The notes below the pieces were generated by a model. The model was not told the origin of the DNA and did no database searches. It saw only the letters and a list, made by a program, of their open reading frames with translations. A stretch of DNA of 64,000 nt from Cryptomeria japonica (lineage: Eukaryota > Streptophyta > Pinopsida > Cupressales > Cupressaceae): positions 435,954,230 through 436,018,229 of the forward strand of contig NC_081407.1 of NCBI RefSeq assembly GCF_030272615.1. Reading direction: 5' to 3'. Shown here one piece after another: positions 9,394-20,259 of the stretch. The first letter of the stretch is position 1. Each line of letters begins with the position of its first letter. The translations under genes and the position numbers were made by a program.

Positions 9394-10527
9394 TATTACT
9401 ACTTATCAAATTGTCATTAGTTTTATTTTCAAAGTCATACTATATACTCTGGTCGGTTAGCACTACCGAATCATGCAGTTGGTATACACACAGAGAAGTC
9501 GGTATGCACAGTCTAGTCGGTTACAGAAGAAAGCAGTTACAGAACATAGTATACACCAAGCCGTCTATCGAGTATCTTTTTGAGACTACCGAGCAGTAAA
9601 GATGACACACCGAGTTGATATTCACCGAGTGAAACGTGTTACTAGATACATTGAACCTGGACATGCATATGAAAACGTGTTACAAGATCGAGGCACATCT
9701 AACCGTTATTACATTGGAAATTGCACCAAAAGATTGTGTATGATTACAAGGACAATCTAACCAATGAAATATTTTGTTTAGTTATTCATTCAAGGAATCT
9801 TGTTTGTAAGATCGAAGCAATGAATTGGATCACCATTTTAAGAGATCTATTTATATAGCATGAGTTAAGAGCAAGGTATGTGCATGTATGTATAAAGGAA
9901 GATTGTTACAGAGACACAAAGATCACCGAGAAGGTTTTCAGAGAACAGTCGAAGAATAGAGTAAACAGAAGGGTTTACTGAGTTACTATATGGGTTACTG
10001 AGGTATGCTATAAGCAAGGTAATCTTATTCTGAGCACATAGAATCTGCTATAACATTTCAGATGTAAAGTTGCAGATATTTGTAATGATTTTATTGTAAT
10101 ATTGTGAAGTTGAAAGAGAAACCTTTAACAAGGTAAGAGACTCTAACCAGGTGCAACATTCAGAATAAATGTAATAAAATCCTTTAGCAAGGTAGATCTA
10201 ATAGATCTTGATACTCCTAACAGGGTAAGCTATCAGAAATAGCTAAACATGTAGCTCTAACCGAGCATCTTTATTATTGCACTAGTGAAGTTGTGGGTGC
10301 CATCCCCACCGCATTTTTTCTCTCTAACCAAGAGTTTCTACGTAACCAAAATATATGTGTTATGGAGTGAATCATGTATGATTGTTATTTATTTGTTTTA
10401 ACTTTATTTTATGTTACTGCACTATTCAGTTTATGCATAACAGTAAAGTTATTATTCAAGAAAAGTTTTGAAGTACTGATTCACCCCTCCCATCTCAGTA
10501 CATTAGCTTTCCATATTGGGCCTAACA
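9394..10527 (+). repeat. Element A: 5' LTR
   Basis: It runs from TATTACTACTTATCAAATTG to GGGCCTAACA. The other LTR starts TGTTACTAATTATC, so the first dinucleotide here has decayed from TG to TA. Near the 3' end it has the short repeated phrases CTCTAACCAGG, CCTTTAGCAAGG and CCTAACAGGG, then the GTGGGTGCCATCCCCACCGC module. The ORF 10374-10694 crosses the LTR and PBS and is not a gene. Confidence 0.9.
9852..9859 (+). promoter_or_regulatory. Element A: candidate LTR TATA box
   Basis: TATATAGC in the context GATCTATTTATATAGCATGA; the 3' LTR has TATACAGC at the same place (about 16619). Only the sequence and its position within the LTR support it. Confidence 0.35.
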
Positions 10528-10529
10528 AT

Positions 10530-10541
10530 TGGTATCAGAGC
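10530..10541 (+). other. Element A: primer-binding site (initiator Met tRNA)
   Basis: TGGTATCAGAGC, the standard plant copia PBS complementary to the 3' end of initiator methionine tRNA, two bases after the LTR end. Confidence 0.9.
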
Positions 10542-10589
10542 TACAATCTTGGAAAAGGGTTTAACTACCTAAAGAGAAAGATCTTATCA

Positions 10590-11919
10590 ATGGAAGGCTA
10601 TAAACAATCTCGAAGGATTGTGTATCTGCAAGAAGAGCTGGATCATGCAAAGGCAAATGCAAAAATCTTTGAAAGTAAGAAAAAGATTATCTGATGACTT
10701 GTAGGATTCTCAAGAGTTAGTGGAACAAAATGAGACATCATCTGAGAACATTATATATGAAGAGACTGAAGAAATTATTGGGGTATTGAAAGAAAAGAAC
10801 AAAGCATTGGTTGATCAACTAAAAGCAATGAAAAGAGAACATGAACATTTCAGTACACAGATGACTGAAAATCTAGATATATTAAGGACGGCTGAAGATA
10901 AAGCAATAGATCTACAGAGAGAGAAACAACAACTTGAAGTCTTAGTATCTGATAAGAATGATGAAATCATAAGGTTGACTGGGATTCAACAAAATATGAC
11001 AGATCAACTAGGTTATGCACATCATGAAGCAATTCTAAACAATGATGAGAATCAAGCATTGAAACTTGAAGTATCAAGATTGATCAATGAACTTGAAACA
11101 GAGAAGAAATCCAAAGAAACATTGAAGAAGATTTATGAAGCATCAAAGATGTTGGATGAGCAATTGAATACAAGAAGACCTAACAAATATGCAGGACTTG
11201 GTTGCAAAGGAAAAGACTCTACCGAGAAAGGAATTCATACTACCGAGAAAGGAGAATCATCAAAGCAAGCTGGAAATAGGAATAAAATTAAAAAGAAGAA
11301 GCCTATTTGCTACTACTATGGAAATCAAGGTCATACTGCCAACATATGCTAGATCAGAAAAGGTAAGCAACCGAATATCACTAAGTCAAATGAGTATTGT
11401 TACAATTGCAATAAATATGGTCACACATCTAATCAATGTAGGACAAAGTCTATTAACAACTATCAGAAGGCAAAATTCAAAGGGTTTTGTAAAAATTGCA
11501 ATAGATATGGACATAGTACCGAGAAGTGTTGGTTTAAGCAAAAGAATCACATGTGGTCTGCACACCAAGCAAACACTAGTGGTTACCAAACTCACACAAA
11601 TCCTTGCCGACAATATGCAGCAGTACCATGGGATTACAATACAAGGATATGGTGCGAATGTTGTGGAAGATATGGACATATAAGTGCCAACTATTTTATA
11701 ATATTTGGAATGAACAACCGAAGTTCATGGAGAAATCTAGGTATGGCAGGTTTTCATTGTCACAAAGTTGGACATTTAGCTGGAGATTGCAGAGATCAAC
11801 CTAGAGGAGACACTAAAGAGATAAAAGAAAAATTCAAGATGATTTGGAAAAAGAAGAAAATCATGTCAGATGAAGAAAGCACCTTACCTACTGAGTTAGG
11901 TGCACCTATTCCAAATTAA
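10590..11919 (+). pseudogene. gag: Element A: gag-like protein, coiled coil plus five CCHC-type knuckles
   Basis: The first ATG after the PBS is at 10590. That frame stops at 10692, and the continuing frame (open from about 10712) carries most of the protein with one internal TAG at 11350. Residues from about 10720 to 11180 form a long heptad-rich coiled coil (LKEKNKALVDQLKAMKREHE and similar). A Lys-rich linker is followed by five knuckle-like boxes starting near 11308, 11398, 11488, 11653 and 11755, all in one frame. Boxes 2 and 3 (CYNCNKYGHTSNQC, CKNCNRYGHSTEKC) are perfect. Box 1 has Tyr for the second Cys, box 4 lacks the last Cys and box 5 lacks the first. No copia capsid domain is visible upstream. 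It would bind RNA in a virus-like particle if functional. Confidence 0.75.
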
Positions 11920-12437
11920 TTAGCAAAGGTATGAAGGGACTGCATTCTCTAAAGGTTAAATCATAATAGTTCCTATTCTATTAGGTACAAAATTCAAAAT
12001 CTGCATAGTTAAGATGCATTAGTAAGTTTGAAATTCTATCAAAAGTACTTTATAGAAAACTTGTCAAGTCGGTAAACAAGGAAATTTGGTTACTCGGTTA
12101 AAATGAAAGAAAAGAGAGTAAATCGGTTAAAGGTAAACCGAGTGCATTTAATGTTTTGACCTAACCCGCACGGAGCCCAATAAGGTATTTTTTGTACTTA
12201 AAGGTATTTTCGCGGTCATTTTCATTCACCAAGTTTTCAAGAGAGCAGAGCAGAGTGAATCAAGGCGATCAAATTTCATTCAAAGTGAATCCAAGGTATT
12301 TACATCAAATCTCATCACTGTTAAGCTGGTTTTCCGATCTTGTCAAATTGCTACTATCTACCGAGTGTGAAACGTCTGTCGTTTGTACACCGTCAAACCC
12401 TAAGGATAGTTTGCTAAGTTTTATTTGGAATTTACAA
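11920..12437 (+). other. Element A: spacer between gag-like ORF and ORF2
   Basis: This gap has no coding motif. The stop-free frame of ORF2 reaches back to about 12192, but the first ATG giving convincing protein is at 12438. The segment 12170-12300 (AAGTTTTCAAGAGAGCAGAG and neighbours) resembles an mRNA leader, so ORF2 may have its own transcript or may derive from a captured gene with its 5' UTR. That is inference. Confidence 0.4.
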
Positions 12438-15400
12438 ATGACACCTAAGATCCAAGATCGCGTAGTCTTCAAGAATGTGGAGAAGTCATCTTTGAAATAC
12501 ACTTTGACTCCTAAAGTCACCTCTGAACTGGATGACAAAACTATCTTTTCACTCATTCCGGATCGAGTCTTGTTAGTCGAAGATGTTAGATTCTTCACCA
12601 AATGTCGTGTTGAAGAACTTGGTCATGTTGATATTAGTGATACATATGATGAGCTATGTACCGATGGCAAAATGGATAGCAAGTATGAGCATATCAAAAT
12701 CAAGGGATTAACTGAAGCCCTAGCCTATCCTCGTGTATTCAAACCCTAGTGGGTTAAGTTTGTTTTAAGAAGAGTTCATGATGATTTTATGTGACTAGAA
12801 GAGCAACCATTCAAAATCACTAAGGAAATCATTCATGTGATCGCCAGATATCCTATCTATGATCATGCACGAGCACACAAAATGATATCACAGAAGGAGT
12901 TAATCAGTTTAACCGGAGTAGAATCTGATTACTGAGGACTAAAACTAAATAATATCACTGATGCAGAACTTAAATTTGCAATTAGAGTAATTGGTTACTG
13001 TTTCTTCCAATCAGTAAGGGAAAACAGTGTACCATGTGCCGCAGTTGACTTAGCCTACAAAATAGTGAAAAAGGGAATGAAAGTAGATTTATGTGAAGTG
13101 TTATTGAAGAACTTGTTTGAGAACCTGAACACAATAAGGAAGCCGAAAAAGAACAACTCAGCAAATACACTGAAGTTTGGTTCACTTCTTGTATGCATGT
13201 TTTTTTACTTTGAGAAGTTCTTTACCTCAGTTGGTAAAGTAGTTTGGGAGCTACACCGACCTATCACCCATCAAATTAATGACTTTATCAAGAAATTGGG
13301 AGATAATTTTCATGATATCATCGATGACTACTTCAGCAAATTTCAAGAAAAGATGCACAACAAGTACCGGATTCCACCACAGCTGGTAGAGAAATATAAG
13401 GATGATATATGTTTTGAGGTAGACACCGATTACTGCTATGTGAATGTTGTAGAACCAAGGACTCAATCTTTGCCACCAATGGGTTACGAGATTGACTATG
13501 ATATCACACAGCAGCAAATTGATGCATATCTTACACTACTGAGACATGCTACTGAACTGAGATATGGAACTTATGAAGAAGTTAAGAAAAAGGTGAAAAT
13601 GAGAATTGTAGTACCTAAAGCTACAAGAAAGGCTACAAAGATGATAAAGGTTTTATCTGGGAAATTCGGAGAAGAATCCTCCTCTACACCTATCAAAGGC
13701 ACTCTTGCCATTACCAAAGAGGAATCTGAAGCTCAAGAGGTAGCAATAACATTGAGTACCGAGTTGCCTAAGGGTAAAGTTTTGAAAAGAAAGAAACTAG
13801 ACACTACAAAGGCCCTACCGACTCCACCAACAAAGAGACCCAACACTAGAGCATCAGTTGCATCACCGAGTAAGAAACAAAAGAGTGTTACTATTCCCAA
13901 GGTAACCAAAACCTACAAGAAATCTACTCAGAGACTCATTCTAGCAAAAGAGTCTAGTGATACAGAATCTAATGATGCAAACAAATTTCAGATTGTAAAA
14001 AGCAAGAAGGTAAATATTCATAGTGTTGAAAACTTTTGTGCCAATCTTAAAGAATATGGTGGATTTGCAGGATTTAGATATGTCAAGTATGAGGACTAGG
14101 AATAATGATGAGAAGTGACAAATTGAAGAAGCTGTCTTCTACACACTTCTAAAGTTTCGGCTAGCTCCATTAGAACTAGTAAAGTCACTTCCGAGTGAAT
14201 TGTACTTACATATTGATAACAGGTGGAAATATGCAATGGACTCAGAGAAACAAATTAGAGAATGAAGTCTAGTCCATCTATTTCCTGATATGTCTGTAGC
14301 AGAAATAAAGGAGCATTTGACAACCTACAATTGTAAATTTCTTTTCAAACAAAGAGCCTTAAAATTGATGAATGGGCTATACATTGATGTAGAAAATGAG
14401 ACAAAAGCCAAATGGCAGGAAATCTTCAAACTAAAAGATGTCAGTGAACAATCTCAAGTTGAAATTGTTGATGTCACCAAGCAAGATCCTGATGTCACCA
14501 AGCAAGGTCCTGATGCTACCAAGCAAGACCCGGCTGACACTATTCAAATTGATGAAGATGGATGCAGAAGCATCGGAGCAGGAAATGATAGAAGGCACTA
14601 CCTATGCAAAACTTGTATCTAGTGAATTTGTGATAGTACAAGTTCAGCCTTATCCACCGGTCAAACCACCTGTCTCTACCGAAGCTCCTAAAGATATAGC
14701 ACAAGGCACCGAAGGTCACAAGTCTGAAGTAGCAGAAGGTACAACTAGAGATCATACCTCTCAAGCACCATCAAGCACTGAAAATGTTATAGCTGAGACC
14801 CCCAGTACCGAGACACCCAAGGACACCACAATGGCTACAGGAACCGACCAAAGTGTTGCCTCTACCGAGCAACCTACTGAGGGTCAGCAAGCCTCACAAG
14901 CAATTGTCTTGGTACAACCAACCAAAGGTAAAGAGAAGAAAGTGAAAAAGCATAGTTTTAAAGTTGATCTAACTAAACCGATAGTGTTGCCCAATGTGGA
15001 TATTTCAAAATTAAAGGGGCAAGCACTTATTGACTTCGATGAACTATGCAAAGCAAAGGCCGAACAAGAAAAATAGATGGCCATTCAAAAGAAGAATAAA
15101 GTACTACAGAAGGTGAAAACACTACTAATAGAAATGCTACCATCAGCTACAGTGTCAACTGATGCTGCCATCCACATTCAACTGGATAAACTCCTTAATC
15201 AAATAGAAACATCTGGAGTTGATGCATCTAAGTACTTGAGCAAACTAAAATAAAAAGAGCTTACTACAAAAATGATTGAAGAGGTACAAAAAGCTCTCGC
15301 TATAGGAAAAGTCAAGCTTGTCAAATTCATTGCTGAGTTGTCCCCTCAACTCAAGCATATTCTTTATTTATTTCAGAAACTTTGTACATTTTCCTTATTT

Positions 15401-15793
15401 ATTAAAGATATCAAGAATTAAACTGATGCAATTGAGAAAGAGATCACCGATCTCTCAACTAAGTTGACCACAGAGCCTAATTCAGTTCAGAACTTTTATA
15501 CCAAGCTTCAACAGCTCATGGCTCAAAAGTTAGAACTTAGAAATGAAGAGCATAAGATTAGGATGCATATAATGACCCTCCAGACATTATTCCTTCCTCA
15601 TCTCTCATCAGTTCAAGAACAGATCAACCGAGCTACACGCCTATCAACTACACAAGAGGGAAGCACTCTTGATGGCTTAATATCACTATTGGTTGATATT
15701 CAAGCACAAAATTCTTTAATGGAAAGTGTAAAGGATGCACTCTCAGTCGCACTCACCGATGCCCAGAAGAAGTATAAATCTATTTTTGATTAG
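12438..15793 (+). pseudogene. Element A: ORF2, about 1100 codons, unknown function
   Basis: One decayed ORF occupies the place of pol. Frame 12438-14099 holds three in-frame stops (12747, about 12792, about 12932), each explicable by C-to-T or G-to-A change. It shifts frame near 14097 and again near 14550, then runs to 15793 with stops at 15074, about 15251 and 15419. The N-terminal ~450 residues look globular, with a hydrophobic stretch FGSLLVCMFFYFEKFF near 13178-13225. Next come a Lys/Pro/Ser/Thr-rich basic segment (about 13600-14000), three DVTKQDP-like repeats (14470-14535), a Thr/Pro/Glu-rich segment (14640-14900) and a C-terminal Leu/Lys/Gln-rich coiled-coil-like segment (15080-15790). 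I recognise no enzyme motif. It could be an env-like ORF of the kind some plant copia elements carry before the 3' LTR, or a captured plant gene. Confidence 0.6.
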
Positions 15794-16161
15794 TTACCTC
15801 CCCTGGTTGGAAATTAAGTTTTTGATGTTTGTCAAAAAAGGGGAGTAATACTACATAAGGGGAGTAATATACTAAATTTAAGGAGTGATACAGTTTTGAT
15901 AATACAGTTTTGAGTATTGTATAAAGGGGAGTATACCAAGCAGAGTATGCAGAGCAAAGAGAGCACACCAGCACATAACTGAGTATGCAAAATCAGAGTT
16001 ATGTATAGGATAATGATAAGGGGAGTATATTTGAATATACTATTTCATTGACTATTGTATATATTGACAAGTGTAGTCATTTTGCAAGTATATAGATTTT
16101 TGAGTTATGACTTTGAAAGTAGTTTTTGTCAAACATCTCAACTAATGTCAAAAGGGGAGAT
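15794..16161 (+). other. Element A: 3' untranslated region with repeated polypurine tracts
   Basis: AAGGGGAGTA-type runs occur near 15837, 15857, 15922 and 16018, and the functional PPT is AAAAGGGGAGAT at 16149-16161, abutting the 3' LTR. There is no coding motif. Confidence 0.7.
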
Positions 16162-17321
16162 TGTTACTAATTATCAACTTGCCATTAGTTTTATATTCAA
16201 AGTCATACTATATACTCTAGTCGGTTAGCACTACTGAATCATGCAGTCGGTATACACACAGAGAAGTCGGTATGCACAGTCTAGTCGGTTATAGAAGAAA
16301 GTAGTTACAGAACACAGTATACACCAAGCCGTCTACCGAGTATCTTTTTGAGACTACCGAGCAGTAAAGATGACACACCAAGTTGATATTCATTGAGTGA
16401 AATGTGTTACCAGATACATTGAACCTGGACATGCATATGAAAATGTGTTACAAGATCGAAGCACATCTAACCATTATTACATTGGAAATTGCACCAGAAG
16501 ATTGTGTATGATTACAAGGACAATCTAACCAATGAAATATTTTGTTTAGTTATTCATTCGAGGAATCTTGTTTGTAAGATTGAAGCAATGAATTGGATCA
16601 CCATTTTAAGAGATCTATTTATACAGCATGAGTTAAGAGCAAGGTATGTGCATGTATGTCTAAAGGAAGACTGTTACAGAGACACAGAGGTCACCGAGAA
16701 GGTTTTCAGAGAACAGTCGAAGAACAAAGTAAATAGAAGGGTTTATCGAGTTACTATATGGGTTACCGAGGTGTGCTATAAGAAAGGTAATCTTATTCTG
16801 AGCACATAGAATCTGCTATAACATTTCAGATGTAAAGTTGCAAATATTTGTAATGATTTTATTGTAATATTGTGAAGTTGAAAGAGAAACCTTTAACAAG
16901 GTAAGAGACTCTAACCAAGTCAATAAATTGTAAATCCTCTAACCAAGTGCAGCATTCAGAATAAATGTTGTAAAATCCTTTAGCAAGGTAGATCCAATAG
17001 ATCTTGATACTCCTAATAGGGTAAGCTATCAGAAATAGCTAAACATGTAGCTCTAATCGAGCATCTTTATTATTGCAGTAGTGAAGTTGTGGGTGCCATC
17101 CCCACCGCAGTTTTTCTCTCTAACCAAGAGTTTCTGCGTAACCAAAATATGTGTTATGGAGTGAATCATGTATGATTGTTATTTATTTGTTTTAACTTTA
17201 TTTTATGTTACTGCACTATTCAGTTTATGCATAACAGTAAAGTTATTATTCAAGAAAAGTTTTGAAGTACTGATTCACCCCTCCCCTCTTAGTACATTAG
17301 CTTTCCATATTGGGCCTAACA
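16162..17321 (+). repeat. Element A: 3' LTR
   Basis: It runs TGTTACTAATTATC to GGGCCTAACA, 1160 bp, and closely matches the 5' LTR. It has about 28 extra bases near 16915 (AAGTCAATAAATTGTAAATC), bounded by repeated CTCTAACCAAGT. The ORF 16489-16809 lies inside it and has a shorter shadow in the other LTR; it is not supported as a gene. Confidence 0.9.
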
Positions 17322-18600
17322 AGAACATCTACATTCAAGCAATCTTTTAAAAACAAATTTTCAACATGCGAAGTAAGAAATGACCCAACCTTGAATCTGC
17401 CCAAGGGTTCACTAGGGATAGCTTGGAGAAGAGAAGCCCAATTCCTCCATTCTTTTCTGCAACACTTAGCCAAAATTCTATTCTAACTGATTTCAAAACT
17501 GCAAGATCTCATCTCCAAAGATGGAGAGTGGGTCATTAACTCACTAAGTCTCAATCTCTTGCCTAAGAAGACTTCTCCCACTCTTTCCAACCTCTTGGAT
17601 AGAGTGAGAGGCCCCCATTGGTTGGTCTTCCCTAGGTCTTACACACTCCCTAAGAAAGGCACCTCAAGAAGAGGAATGTAATGGGGAAGAGGAATGACAC
17701 ATACCAAGAAGGTTATCTACCCAAGGATGGCACTCCTAAAGATGAAATTCGGCCATCTAGGAAAACCCACTTTTTTGGGAGGTTAAACAAGTCCTAGGGG
17801 AAGGACACATGGCCAAATTTGGCCTTCATCCATAGGTACCCCATGAGGCCCAATAAAAATGCTCCAAAACTGACTCTAGGAGTTGGTTTAACCCTTTGAA
17901 AGTCCACCTAAAGTTTACCTACGGGTCAACTCTGAGTTGACCCTCCTAATGGTTCACTATCCTAGATTTCTTGGAACCTTCAAGGATAATTTAGAAATAT
18001 AACAATAAAACAAAAATTAAATCTCTCAAAAAGGTGACATGACAACTTCCAACACAACATACAACATATGTGTCAAGTGACACTACAAAAGAATTCCACA
18101 TCACTAATACACACATGGCAATTGTCTCTTTTATGATTTAAACCAATTAATAAATACAATTTACACACATGCAACATTTACATTTACGAATAAAATATGA
18201 TACATACGGGGTGTTGTCTCTCCAAATAGACAACCTCTGGTTTTACGAACGTACATAGGTCTAGGTTTGATTCTCCATAATGTTTCCATGGTCACATGGA
18301 TAACTTTCCTACGCATCTCAATTACACATTAGTAATTCCCAAATAGCCTCATATAATATTAAACACATAAATAAGAATACAAATCAATCACTTTGCATAC
18401 AATGGACATCATATAAATCAATTTACCATGAAACAATGCTATCCATATAAAGCAATTTTCATAATCCACTTAAATTCCAACCATTCATAAGGCATGCATC
18501 ATAATTTATAACATCATAATAAAATCCTACAAATTCAGATATAGCTGGCATATGTCATATCAAGATTATCAAATTAGTGGATCCTATAGGATCTAAATCC
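17322..18600. other. Unassigned DNA right of element A
   Basis: Continuation of the sequence at 8821-9393 beyond element A. It has moderate GC to about 17990 and then becomes AT-rich. There is no ORF with retroelement or host-gene motifs on either strand. It may belong to the minus-strand element whose LTR ends at 19153. Confidence 0.3.
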
Positions 18601-19153
18601 ATAACACATCAAATGTCCACCGCAAGGTAAAATGCTTCATAACCTGGTTTAATTACTTCTCTCTCTAATCTATCCATCTAACATAGCTCATCCTATTGAA
18701 TTTTTGCATTTATTAATACGATCAACCTTGGTCAACTAAGTTATCCAGAGCTTGATCGGGAAGGGGCTCTACATCAAGTTTGGAGGTTGAAGATAAATTA
18801 TGAATTAATATTTAAGAAATATTAATTTCCTTAGCCACATGATGGATGTGTTGGCAAAGGGAAGATGAAGTGGAGATGGAAGGTGAGTTGGATAAGAAAG
18901 ATTAAATAATTTAAGAAATCATTTAATATTTGAGACTATGGGATAGGAGAATAACCATTAAATATTAGATATTTAATTATTTTAGAGGAATAGAATAGAT
19001 GAATTAATTAATTAATTAATTATTAATTAATAGAAAGACACGAAATGAATTAAATAAATTATCTTTTTAAATTAACTGTTTAATAGAAGAATAATTATTA
19101 AATAAATATAAAATATTTATTTAATTTCTCATAGCCATTTTTATGTGTATACA
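18600..19153 (-). mobile_element. Element M: LTR of a minus-strand gypsy-like element (left end uncertain)
   Basis: In the minus sense it begins TGTATACACATAAAAATGG, then has AT-rich runs with TTAATTAATTAA. The start resembles that of LTR L (TGTAGACACTTAAAAAT). It abuts the copia stub H exactly after the fourth codon of its gag start, which marks an insertion edge. The other edge and the internal region cannot be identified with confidence. Confidence 0.45.
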
Positions 19154-20259
19154 GTTAGTTGCCATAGAATCTCCTCAACCTGTTATACTTCTGCTAAAAG
19201 AGGACTTAGCTCTGATACCAATTGTTAGGACCCAGAGGCAACTGAGAGGGGGGGGTGAATCAGTTGTCTATTAATTTCAACCCAAATATAACTTAACCAA
19301 ACTTAGTGCATAATACCAATAAACCAAACTTCATGTCAGTAGACATTTTAACAGTTAATAATAGTATCGGTAAAGTTTAATGCATGAAACAAAAAGACAA
19401 ATAACATCCACAACACATAACACAATTATTTGTACATGGAAACCCTATAAGGGAAAAACCACAGTGGGAAACCTTACCCACAATCAGATGATACTACTAC
19501 AGATAGTATGTGTGTACAAATGGGGTTTGCACATGCAGAAAGGCCAACTGCCTAGAGCTCACTGCTCAATCACAAAATGGGAGTCACACTGACTACAATC
19601 GGATGGTTAAATCCACTGATAATGTACTACTTAGAATAGCATCTTCATATGTTGGATTCAGTATTGGTTAAGCTTCGACTATCTTCTTCATACCTTCCTT
19701 GAATCTTCAAATGATGTCTGCATGTATAGCTCTGCTTATATTCGCATATGCCTTATTGCAATCCTTTCCACACCTTACTACATAATCTCACAAATGAGAT
19801 CTTACATATATACCAAAACCTAAGACCAAATGTGTAGGTCGGCTCACTAAGAATATTTCAATTAGATCAATTACAAATGAATCAATATGTGATGCATCAT
19901 GTCGGCTCAATGCATTTACAATAATAACAAATCATCTCCATAACATATTGTGTTGATCTGGAATAGATAATGCTTGTCGGTCCATAACCTAGATCTATTT
20001 ACCGGTAACAACAAATATGCAAATTCGATTAGACCAATAACCAGATTACCAAAACAAAGTGTCCAAACAATGTCTTCGACATAACCAAGTAATCTCCAGA
20101 TGATAACAGATCGTCCTCAGTGTCAGTGAACAATATAACCTGCCAGTGAACCAGATACCGGTGACTATGCATAAGTCATTGAACATGCCAGTGAACATAA
20201 CCAAGGATAAGTGTTGACATCAATGACAAAACCAATGCAACACATCCATAATACCAATA
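19154..20259 (-). mobile_element. Element H: copia stub (5' LTR, PBS and gag start), E/C family
   Basis: The LTR 19223-20259 (minus sense TATTGGTATTATGG to GGGTCCTAACA) matches the LTRs of elements E and C. The PBS TGGTATCAGAGC lies at 19209-19220, and a gag ATG at 19165 gives MATN before the sequence is cut at 19153 by LTR M. The LTR start has decayed from TG to TA. Its insertion point lies in G-minus, next to 20260. Confidence 0.8.

Larger units (their letters stand above)
9394..17321 (+). mobile_element. Element A: non-autonomous copia-type LTR retrotransposon, 7.9 kb
   Basis: Two direct LTRs (9394-10527 and 16162-17321) flank an internal region with a perfect copia PBS and a PPT. The flanking 5-mers are AGCAC (9389-9393) and AGAAC (17322-17326), a target duplication with one mismatch. 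The internal region has a coiled-coil and zinc-knuckle gag-like ORF, a 518-bp spacer and a long ORF of unknown function that ends 370 bp before the 3' LTR. No protease, integrase, RT or RNase H motif appears in any frame. It would need enzymes from a partner element. Confidence 0.85.

Noticed and set aside
9156-9599. ORF crossing the left edge of element A
   Set aside because: It spans an insertion boundary, so it cannot be an old gene.
10374-10694. ORF starting in the A LTR (with a copy at 17168-17350)
   Set aside because: It crosses the LTR end and the PBS; the true gag-like start is inside, at 10590.
19209-19220. tRNA gene remnants at TGGTATCAGAGC sites
   Set aside because: These are retroelement primer-binding sites next to LTRs, not tRNA genes.
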